Program-made: the position numbers and the translations under genes
Part shown: piece after piece, positions 44,670-51,459 of the stretch
Numbering within the stretch: position 1 is the first letter of the stretch
How the letters are laid out: each line of letters opens with the position of its first letter
NCBI GenBank assembly: GCA_030148225.1
Contig: JASBTX010000018.1
Coordinates: forward strand, 1 to 64,000
Length of the DNA: 64,000 nucleotides
From: Paracoccaceae bacterium
GTDB lineage: Bacteria; Pseudomonadota; Alphaproteobacteria; Rhodobacterales; Rhodobacteraceae
Direction of reading: 5' to 3'
Notes under the pieces: model-generated
The model's database searches: none
What the model was told of the DNA's origin: nothing
What the model saw: the letters and a program-made list of their open reading frames with translations, nothing else

Positions 44670-45698
44670 TCAGACCTTTCCCTTGAAATCGCGCCACGTG
44701 CGCACCAGCACCGGCGAAAGCAGAATGGCCACACCGATGATTGTCAGAACCGACGAGGCCGATGCCGACGAAAGCTGCCGGGTCTCGCCCCCAAGGTCGT
44801 TGAAGATGAACCAGCTGAGCGTCTGGGCATGCGCCTGCGCGTTGAAGCCGACGATCGGCTCGAAGACGCGGAAATTATCCATCAGCTGGATGAGCGCAAC
44901 AAAGGTCACAAGCGGCATCAGGTGCGGCACGATCACGTAGCGAACCTGCTGCAGGCGCGTGGCACCGTCGATCTGTGCGGCCTCTACCTGATCCTGTGGA
45001 AGGGTCTGCAGACCCGCGTAAAAGATGACAAAGGCGAAGGGCGCGGCATGCCAGACCCCGTAGACAATGATCGACACCCACATCAGCCCGGTCGACGCCT
45101 TGAGCGAAAGTGACGGATCACCGGCCAGAAACTGTATGAAACTGCCCAATATGCCCCGGCTGTCGATCATCCAGAACAGCACCAGCGACCCGATCAGCGG
45201 GGTTACCACGAAAGGCAGGAGTGAGAAAAAGATCACCAGCCCGCGCAAACGTTCGTTCAGCGCGTTGACTGTCAATGCAATGATCAGACCCAGCAGAATG
45301 ACCAGCGGCGAGACCACGAAAGTAAATGTCAGCGTAAAGGCCATGGCCCGGTAAAAGGGCAGGTTGCCCAGCTTGTCGAAATATTCGCCCCAGCTTTGCG
45401 AGCTTGACCAGGCCTCGCGGGCCTCGGTGATGGCAAGATGCCCCCGGTCAAAGAAGATTTCCAGTCCGACGAAACGCCCCAGCGGTTCGCGTTCGCGCAA
45501 TTCCCGCGTGGCGTCCTGATCGATGGTGGTTTCGGTGGTACACCCGACCAGCGGCGTGCAGTTTTCTACCTCGATCAGTACCGCCGGATGCGGCGCATAG
45601 ATCGACTGCAACACGACCGAGACCAGCGGAAAGGCGATAAAAAGCAGCATCGCCGCACCGGTCGGCAGAAAAAACCAGAAAAAGGTACTGTGTCGCAT
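44670..45698 (-). CDS. ABC sugar-type importer permease, MalF/UgpA-like
   Basis: The 342-residue product has about six to seven membrane segments and the EAA loop DQVEAAQIDGATRLQQVRYVIVPHLMP. It has an unusually long first periplasmic loop with two cysteines (VENCTPLVGCTTE) that could form a disulfide. It lies downstream of the binding-protein gene, separated from it by a strong hairpin (45729-45754), and 3 bp before the partner permease. Confidence 0.9.
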   Translation of the reverse strand: MRHSTFFWFFLPTGAAMLLFIAFPLVSVVLQSIYAPHPAVLIEVENCTPLVGCTTETTIDQDATRELREREPLGRFVGLEIFFDRGHLAITEAREAWSSSQSWGEYFDKLGNLPFYRAMAFTLTFTFVVSPLVILLGLIIALTVNALNERLRGLVIFFSLLPFVVTPLIGSLVLFWMIDSRGILGSFIQFLAGDPSLSLKASTGLMWVSIIVYGVWHAAPFAFVIFYAGLQTLPQDQVEAAQIDGATRLQQVRYVIVPHLMPLVTFVALIQLMDNFRVFEPIVGFNAQAHAQTLSWFIFNDLGGETRQLSSASASSVLTIIGVAILLSPVLVRTWRDFKGKV

Positions 45699-45728
45699 GA
45701 TGGCCTGTCCGGACGGTTTGGGTGGTGT

Positions 45729-45754
45729 GGCGGGGGCACGCAGGCGCCCCCGCC
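45729..45754 (-). promoter_or_regulatory. Strong intercistronic hairpin after the binding-protein gene
   Basis: GGCGGGGGC and GCCCCCGCC pair perfectly (9 bp) around an 8-base loop, 11 bases past the binding-protein stop, with no T-run. Hairpins at this place in importer operons commonly protect the upstream message and raise binding-protein levels above those of the membrane parts. That role is inferred from position. Confidence 0.6.
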
Positions 45755-45764
45755 GGATCAGAAC

Positions 45765-46994
45765 TTACTGAAGGAAGCCCTTTTCCTTGGCCGCGGCGAC
45801 ATAGGCCGCCTCGACATCGGCAAGCGCCTGTTCAGCCGATTCCTTGCCCTGCATGAAATCCGCCAGCTCGTTGCCAAGCGCGGTATGCATCAGACCCATA
45901 TAGGGCAGCATCGGATAAGGCGTGGTGCCCATCTTGGCCGCTTCGAACACGCCCACGGCGGCCTCGGTTGGCTGGTAGCCTTCGATCAGCCAGACCGCCT
46001 GCTTGGCGACCTCGGGGTCCTGCAGAATGTCAGGACGGATGCCGTTCATCATCGCAACAAAGGTCGCTTCGGCCTCTTCATCGCTGATATTCTTGGCAAC
46101 GGTCCAGCCGTCCCACCAAAGCGTCGATGCCGGCGTGTCGCCACCACCAACGGTCATCGGTCCCGCTACGGCATGGCCGGCCTTAACGGCATCAGTGACA
46201 CCCTCGGCGGTGGTCTGCGTGGCCGCGCGTGACCCCCACATGTTCAGGAGTGCGATATTGCCCGCGCGGTATTCCGCGTTGGTTGCGTTGGAGTCATGCG
46301 TCAGGAAATCGGGGTTCATGTATTCCGACAGCGCCTTCATCATGTTCAGCGCGTTGATGCCGGCCTCTGAGTTCACATTTGGCTCTGCCGTGCCGGGCTT
46401 GAAATGCGCGCCACCGTAGCCCAGGAACATGTTGTTGAATTCCTGCGCGAGGTTCCAGCCCGCCGCATAGGCACCGCCGATCGGGTTTTCCATGATGCCC
46501 TTGTCGCGGATCATCTTGGCGATATCGAGCATTTCCTCGTAGGTTTTCGGCGGCTCGACACCCAGATCGGCCAGAATGTCCTTGCGGTACATCAGGTGCT
46601 GGGCGTTGGCCATGAAGGCCACGGCCATGATATTGCCGTTGATGGTGATCAGCTGCGATTTCTGCAGACCGCCGCCATATTTCGCCACCAGATCATCCAG
46701 CGGGCGGATCACATCCTCGTTCATCAGTGCCACGATGGACGAGTTCGCGATGATCGCCGAGGTATATTCCGCCGGGTTGCCCTGCATGCCGGGAACATTG
46801 ATTTTCTGGTGGTCGGCAGTCAGGTTGGTCGTCACTTCGGCGCCCGAGCATTCTTGTGCACCCGCGCCGACCGTCTGGATCGCCGGGAATTCATTGCCCA
46901 CGATGCTGACGCGCGCCCCGATCTCGCAGGCATAGGCCGTGGTCGATGCCAGTGCGGCAAACGTCCCGGCTAGTGCAATTTTCTTCAAAAACAT
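45765..46994 (-). CDS. ABC importer periplasmic substrate-binding protein (family 1)
   Basis: I start at the ATG at 46994 (MFLKKIALAGTFAALASTTAYA), which has GGGAG 6 bases upstream and opens a signal peptide. The 409-residue product is a family 1 binding protein of the MalE/UgpB type: YTSAIIANSSIVALMNEDVIRPLDDL, MYRKDILADLGVEPPKTYEEML and NIALLNMWGSRA are typical. Its ligand defines the substrate of the whole cluster but cannot be deduced from sequence. It lies between the ATPase gene and the permeases. Confidence 0.9.
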   Translation of the reverse strand: MFLKKIALAGTFAALASTTAYACEIGARVSIVGNEFPAIQTVGAGAQECSGAEVTTNLTADHQKINVPGMQGNPAEYTSAIIANSSIVALMNEDVIRPLDDLVAKYGGGLQKSQLITINGNIMAVAFMANAQHLMYRKDILADLGVEPPKTYEEMLDIAKMIRDKGIMENPIGGAYAAGWNLAQEFNNMFLGYGGAHFKPGTAEPNVNSEAGINALNMMKALSEYMNPDFLTHDSNATNAEYRAGNIALLNMWGSRAATQTTAEGVTDAVKAGHAVAGPMTVGGGDTPASTLWWDGWTVAKNISDEEAEATFVAMMNGIRPDILQDPEVAKQAVWLIEGYQPTEAAVGVFEAAKMGTTPYPMLPYMGLMHTALGNELADFMQGKESAEQALADVEAAYVAAAKEKGFLQ

Positions 46995-47079
46995 TCTGTT
47001 CTCCCTGATAAGACAAGATGCGTCTTGCAAGCCCGCATCCCTGTAAACCCGCCTGAATGACGGGATCTCAAACGGGGCC

Positions 47080-48132
47080 TCAGGCCCCTATTCGCGCACC
47101 CGAAGCGGTATCGAACAGGTGGCAAATTTCGGTTGGTACCCGGATCGAGACCATATCCTCGATCTCGGCGCGGAATGACTTGTCGGCCTTGACGCTGATC
47201 AGTGTGCCGCCGATGCGGACCGTCACCATCGTCGCATCCCCCAAAAGCTCGAGCGTATAGATCGGCGCGTTGATCTGCCCGCTGCCATCCGGGGCAATCG
47301 ATGCATCCTCGGCGCGGAACCCCAGTGTGACCTGGCCGTCGGGTGCGGAAATCCCCTCGATGCGCACATGTTCCGCGTCAAAGGCACCGCCGCCGGCGGT
47401 CCCTTCGATCAGGTTCATTGCCGGGTTGCCGATAAAGCCGGCGACAAAAACATTGGCCGGGGCATCGTAAATCTCGGTCGGGCTGCCGACCTGCTGAACG
47501 ACGCCCTGTTTCATGACAACAACCCGGTCGGCCAACGTCATCGCTTCGATCTGGTCATGGGTGACGTAGACCGTGGTGACCGCCAGTTCATGGCTCAGGT
47601 TCTTGATCTGCGCCCGGGTTGAGACCCGCAGTTTCGCATCAAGGTTCGACAGGGGTTCATCCATCAGAAACACGTTCGGCTCGCGCACGATGGCGCGGGC
47701 CAGTGCCACCCGCTGACGCTGACCGCCCGACAGTTCGGCCGGTTTGCGGTGCAGGAAATCATCCAGTTCGACCATGGCCGAGGCGCGGCGCACCTTGTCG
47801 TCATGCGTGCCCGAGGCGATGCCGCGCACCTTGAGCGGAAAGCGGATATTGTCGTAAACGGTCATGTTCGGATAGAGCGCGTAGGACTGGAACACCATCG
47901 CGATATCGCGATCCTTTGGCTCCAGATCATTGACGACCTTGCCGTCGATCAGGATATCGCCCTCGGTCGCATCCTCGAGCCCGGCGATCATGCGCATCGT
48001 TGTGGTCTTGCCGCAGCCGGACGGCCCCAGAAGCACCAGGAACTCCTTGTCCGCGATGGTCAGATCAAAATTGTCGACGCCGACAAAGGATCCCCAGCGC
48101 TTGGAAATGTTGCGAAGCTGTATTTCTGCCAA
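47080..48132 (-). CDS. ABC importer ATPase, UgpC/MalK-like
   Basis: I start at a TTG at 48132 (then AEIQLRNISKRWGSF), preceded by AGGGGA at suitable spacing. The ATG at 48156 has no ribosome site, and the track start at 48243 would place coding sequence across the operators. The 350-residue product has Walker A (GPSGCGKTT), Q-loop (AMVFQSYALYP), signature (LSGGQRQRVALARA), Walker B (VFLMDEP) and a C-terminal TOBE domain of about 110 residues as in MalK. It energises uptake by the two permeases and is first in the minus-strand operon, directly under the LacI-type operators. Confidence 0.88.
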   Translation of the reverse strand: MAEIQLRNISKRWGSFVGVDNFDLTIADKEFLVLLGPSGCGKTTTMRMIAGLEDATEGDILIDGKVVNDLEPKDRDIAMVFQSYALYPNMTVYDNIRFPLKVRGIASGTHDDKVRRASAMVELDDFLHRKPAELSGGQRQRVALARAIVREPNVFLMDEPLSNLDAKLRVSTRAQIKNLSHELAVTTVYVTHDQIEAMTLADRVVVMKQGVVQQVGSPTEIYDAPANVFVAGFIGNPAMNLIEGTAGGGAFDAEHVRIEGISAPDGQVTLGFRAEDASIAPDGSGQINAPIYTLELLGDATMVTVRIGGTLISVKADKSFRAEIEDMVSIRVPTEICHLFDTASGARIGA

Positions 48133-48161
48133 TGTGAATATCCCCTGAACGCGCATTATTT

Positions 48162-48177
48162 TTGCAAACGTATGCAA
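48162..48177. promoter_or_regulatory. LacI-type operator 1, TTGCAAACGTATGCAA
   Basis: A 16-bp near-perfect palindrome with central CG, typical of LacI-family sites. It lies 30 bp before the ATPase start. An exact reverse-complement copy lies at 48217-48232, with centres 55 bp apart, about five helical turns. Such paired sites allow cooperative or looped repression. The likely binder is the LacI protein encoded in the operon. Confidence 0.8.
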
Positions 48178-48216
48178 AAAGGCTAGTCTTGGAAGGGCGC
48201 TTATGGCAAGGATTAT

Positions 48217-48232
48217 TTGCATACGTTTGCAA
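48217..48232. promoter_or_regulatory. LacI-type operator 2, TTGCATACGTTTGCAA
   Basis: This is the exact reverse complement of operator 1, 33 bp before the ATG of the SnoaL-like gene at 48265. Each divergent operon thus has one copy close to its start. An AT-rich stretch between and beyond the sites should hold the two promoters. Confidence 0.8.
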
Positions 48233-48264
48233 TTTATCTGCAAGCCGATGAAAAAAGGTGATAA

Positions 48265-49269
48265 ATGTCATTTCAGGCTGAAAAGGAAGTGGTCCGGGCC
48301 TTGTACGCTGACCTCGCCGAGGCCATCGACCCGGCAGAAGCGATTCTGAGCCGCCACATAGTACCAGAGGGGATATGGCGCGGCTATCATCCCTTCGGAG
48401 AACTCGAAGGCCCCGAGATCGTCGCGCGCGAGTTCTGGACACCGCTCAGGAGCGCGCTTAGCCACCTGCAACGCCGCGAGGACATCTTTTTTGCCGGCGC
48501 GAACGAGATTGATGGTGGCGCATCTGTCTGGGTCGTGTCGATGGGCCACCTGATGGGGCTTTTTGACCGGCCTTGGCTGGGCATTCCGCCCACCGGCAAG
48601 ATGGCGTTCCTGCGCTATTGCGAATTCAACCGTGTCCATGATGGCCGGATCCACGAAACCGCCATGTATTTTGACCTGCCGCATCTGATGGTGCAGGCGG
48701 GGCTGAACCCCTTTCCGCCACAGACGGCGGCGCATCTGGTCCAGCCCGGGCCGCAGACTCATGACGGGCTGCTTTATGCCGAAACCGACCCTGAAGAGGG
48801 GCGGAAAACGCTTGCTGCCATCAACGCCATGATCAGCGATCTGGGCCAGTGGCAAAGTGGTCTGCCGCTCGAGGAAGAGCTGCGCCGGACATGGGCCGAA
48901 GACATGATCTGGTGGGGCCCCGAAGGCATCGGTGCTACCTATACCATTCCCCGCTATGCCGCCCAGCATGCCGGACCGTTTCGCGCCGGGTTTGCCGAGC
49001 GTGGCCAGACGCGCCATATCTGCCGTCTGGCCGAGGGGCACTATGGCGGCTTTTTCGGCTGGCCCAATTTCACCGCCCGGCCCACCGGCGGTTTCATGGG
49101 GATGCCCGCCACCGGTAAGAAAGGCGAGTTTCGCGTGATCGACATCTACCGCCGGTCCGACGACAAACTGGCCGAGAACTGGGTCTTCATCGACCTCCTG
49201 CATTTCTGGAACCAGCAGGGGGTCGACATCCTGCAACGCATGAACGGACTGAAACATCATGAAAATTGA
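48265..49269 (+). CDS. SnoaL/NTF2-like double-domain protein, divergent member of the cluster
   Basis: The 334-residue product (AAGG upstream of the ATG) has RPWLGIPPTGKMAFLRYCEFNRV and RIHETAMYFDLPHLMVQAG in its first half, and IWWGPEGIGATYTIPRY with KLAENWVFIDLLHFWNQQGVDI in its second, so it is a paralog of the proteins at 39874 and 42785. It opens the plus-strand side of the cluster under operator 2 and overlaps the amidohydrolase gene by 11 bases. Confidence 0.86.
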   Translation: MSFQAEKEVVRALYADLAEAIDPAEAILSRHIVPEGIWRGYHPFGELEGPEIVAREFWTPLRSALSHLQRREDIFFAGANEIDGGASVWVVSMGHLMGLFDRPWLGIPPTGKMAFLRYCEFNRVHDGRIHETAMYFDLPHLMVQAGLNPFPPQTAAHLVQPGPQTHDGLLYAETDPEEGRKTLAAINAMISDLGQWQSGLPLEEELRRTWAEDMIWWGPEGIGATYTIPRYAAQHAGPFRAGFAERGQTRHICRLAEGHYGGFFGWPNFTARPTGGFMGMPATGKKGEFRVIDIYRRSDDKLAENWVFIDLLHFWNQQGVDILQRMNGLKHHEN

Positions 49270-50131
49270 CGCCCATCATCATCTCTGGGATCTCGGCGCG
49301 GTCGAATATCCATGGCTCATGCAGACAGGCGCGCCGCGGTTTTTCGGCGATCCGACACCCATTCAGCGGGATTTCCTGATCGATGAATTCAGTGCGATGG
49401 CCCGGGCCGAGGGGTTTGGCGGCTCGGTCCATATTCAGGTAGGTGCGGCCGATCCCTGGGCCGAGGCCTGCTGGGTTCAGTCGGTGGCCGATTCCCATCC
49501 TGAATGGCCGATGGCGCAGGTGGTGTTCTGCGATCTGACGGCCCCCGACCGCTCGGCCCAACTGGCGCGGTACAAAACGCTGCCGTCCGTGCGCGGTGTG
49601 CGCCAGATCATCGGGCGCGCGCCGGGTGAGGATGCGGTTACCGGCACCAACGCGCTCTTGGGTGATCCGGCCTTTCTGGAAGGTCTGCAGGAGGCAGGCG
49701 AATTGGGGCTCAGCTTTGATCTGCAGCTTATCCCCGAACTGATGGTGCAGACCGCCGCGGTGCTGGCGGCGGCACCCGGAACCGCTGTCGCGCTCTGCCA
49801 TGCAGGCTCGCCCCATGACCGCAGCGCCGCCGGGCTCGCGGAATGGACGGCACTGTTGCGCAATCTTTCCACGCTGGATCATGTCAGTTGCAAACTGTCG
49901 GGGCTGGGCATGTTTCAGCATGACTGGGTGACGGATGATTTCGCACCCATCGTCGACACCTGCCTCGCGGAATTTGGCGCGGACCGCTCTATGTTCGGTT
50001 CCAACTTTCCGGTCGACAGCCTCTATTCAGACTACGCGCGCCTGTCGCAATGCTTTCACGACCTCGTGCCCGACGCCGATCACCACGCCGTCTTTGGCGG
50101 CACAGCATCACGGTTCTATCACATGAGCTGA
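49259..50131 (+). CDS. Amidohydrolase family 2 protein (lactonase-like metal-dependent hydrolase)
   Basis: The 290-residue product starts MKIDAHHHLWDLG, the HxH metal site of amidohydrolase 2 TIM barrels, with ALCHAGSP and MFGSNFPVDSL supplying the later His and Asp region. Members of this group hydrolyse sugar lactones (for example fuconolactonase or L-rhamnono-lactonase types) or dicarboxylate lactones. Next to sugar-type dehydrogenases a lactonase step after oxidation is plausible. It overlaps the SnoaL-like gene and is followed by a 221-bp gap before the TRAP genes. Confidence 0.88.
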   Translation: MKIDAHHHLWDLGAVEYPWLMQTGAPRFFGDPTPIQRDFLIDEFSAMARAEGFGGSVHIQVGAADPWAEACWVQSVADSHPEWPMAQVVFCDLTAPDRSAQLARYKTLPSVRGVRQIIGRAPGEDAVTGTNALLGDPAFLEGLQEAGELGLSFDLQLIPELMVQTAAVLAAAPGTAVALCHAGSPHDRSAAGLAEWTALLRNLSTLDHVSCKLSGLGMFQHDWVTDDFAPIVDTCLAEFGADRSMFGSNFPVDSLYSDYARLSQCFHDLVPDADHHAVFGGTASRFYHMS

Positions 50132-50179
50132 ACGATGGGGTAGGAGGCTTATATCGGCAGACCTGCGATGGAAAATGAA

Positions 50180-50200
50180 TTGTACCGACTGCCGGTACAA
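50180..50200. promoter_or_regulatory. 21-bp palindrome before the TRAP operon, TTGTACCG-N5-CGGTACAA
   Basis: Eight-base arms match perfectly around ACTGC, in the 221-bp gap between the amidohydrolase stop and the TRAP binding-protein start. The sequence differs from the LacI-type operators, so another regulator, perhaps of the GntR type, may control the TRAP genes. That regulator is not in the window. A terminator role is less likely because no T-run follows. Confidence 0.55.
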
Positions 50201-50352
50201 ATTTGCATGATGCCGGGTTTCGGCGGCGAAGTGGAACGAATTCGCCCGCAGAAAAATCGATTTTTCTTGTGACGAATCCAAAAAACCCTAACCTTTGATC
50301 CCATGTCAATCCCGATGGCGCAGCGCGCGATCGGAGGTATCTGGGAGGAGAC

Positions 50353-51399
50353 ATGAAACCATTTGCGCAACTGACCGCCGTGATAACCGCTGCCCTGCTG
50401 GCAAGCGGCGCACAGGCTCAACAGAACCTGACCGCTGAAACGGCGGCCCCGTCCAGCGGGCCGGGCGTGGCCGTGCTGTCGCTGGGCGAGGCCGCCGCCA
50501 AGGCCGGCGTCGCCAACATTCAGGTGACAACGGGCCAGACCCTGACCAACTCGGTCCAGAACGTGGCCGAGGGCAAGACCGATATCGCATCGGCCCCCTT
50601 CATACTGCCGTTTCTGATGTCGCGTGCGGTTGGCCCTTACGCCAAGCTGGGCAAGGAAGAGGGCGCAGCGCTGGCCGCGAAACTCGCCGTGCTCTATACA
50701 TACCGGATTTCGGTGCAGGGGCTTTATGCCTATGACAGCGCGAATTTCCCCGGCTGGGACGGGATCGAGGGCGCCACGATCTATAACGGCCCGCCGCGCG
50801 GTGCGGCGCTGACCAATGCGCGCCTGCTGATCAAGCTGAATACCGGCCTCGAGGAAGGCAACGGATATACCGGTGTGCAGGTGAACTGGGGACAGGCGGT
50901 CAAAACGATTCAGGACGGATCGGCCGATGCCTTTGTTCTGCCGATGAGCTTTCCCGATGGTCGTCTGACCGCCGCGCTTTCGTCGGGCAACATGACCATC
51001 TGGTCGCTGCCCCTGGACGTCTACAACGGCGAGGCCTTTGCCAATGTCACCAAGATCCCCGGCACCGTTCCCGTCGAACTGCCGATCTCGGAAATGGGCT
51101 ATAACGAAGGGGTGACGGTCGTCTCTGAGGATGACATGTTCCGGGGTCCCGGCACCGTGGGCGGCGAGGTTGTCAATGTCGCGATGGATGAAGAGACGGC
51201 TTATAACCTGACCAAGGCGTTTCTTGACAATATCGACTCTGTCTACATGGCCAAGGCGCCCTTTGTCGCCAATGCATGGTTTGGTGAAACGGATATCGCG
51301 CTGACCAATATGTGCGGCGGAAACCCGATGAAATATCATCCCGGTGCCGTGCGTGCATGGGAAGAGGCGGGCTATACCATTCCCGACTGCGCCAAGTAG
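50353..51399 (+). CDS. TRAP transporter TAXI-family periplasmic binding protein
   Basis: The 348-residue product follows a strong GGGAGGAG site and has a signal peptide (TAVITAALLASGAQAQQ). QVNWGQAVKTIQDGSADAFVLPMSFP is characteristic of the TAXI family of TRAP solute receptors, and the C-terminal NMCGGNPMKYHPGAVRAWEEAGY is also typical. TAXI systems import small acids or other solutes using an ion gradient. The ligand is unknown. It is followed by a perfect 10-bp hairpin and then the fused permease. Confidence 0.9.
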   Translation: MKPFAQLTAVITAALLASGAQAQQNLTAETAAPSSGPGVAVLSLGEAAAKAGVANIQVTTGQTLTNSVQNVAEGKTDIASAPFILPFLMSRAVGPYAKLGKEEGAALAAKLAVLYTYRISVQGLYAYDSANFPGWDGIEGATIYNGPPRGAALTNARLLIKLNTGLEEGNGYTGVQVNWGQAVKTIQDGSADAFVLPMSFPDGRLTAALSSGNMTIWSLPLDVYNGEAFANVTKIPGTVPVELPISEMGYNEGVTVVSEDDMFRGPGTVGGEVVNVAMDEETAYNLTKAFLDNIDSVYMAKAPFVANAWFGETDIALTNMCGGNPMKYHPGAVRAWEEAGYTIPDCAK

Positions 51400-51411
51400 A
51401 ACTTAAACCAG

Positions 51412-51437
51412 ACTGCGGGCCCGATGCGGCCCGCAGT
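51412..51437 (+). promoter_or_regulatory. Perfect 10-bp intercistronic hairpin after the TRAP binding-protein gene
   Basis: ACTGCGGGCC and GGCCCGCAGT pair exactly around CGATGC, 12 bases past the receptor stop. The track's ATG for the permease lies inside the loop, which argues for a later start. Placement after a receptor gene matches the hairpin in the ABC operon and suggests message protection or reduced read-through. Confidence 0.6.
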
Positions 51438-51459
51438 ACCCCGCCCGAAAGCACCCGCC

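Noticed and set aside
43635-45113. 492-residue plus-strand ORF opposite the permeases
   Set aside because: Rich in Arg, Asp and Gly without hydrophobic cores, typical of a shadow frame; the opposite strand encodes two permeases with EAA loops.
48268-49260. 330-residue minus-strand ORF and 50149-51339 minus-strand ORF
   Set aside because: Shadows of the SnoaL-like gene and the TRAP receptor gene.
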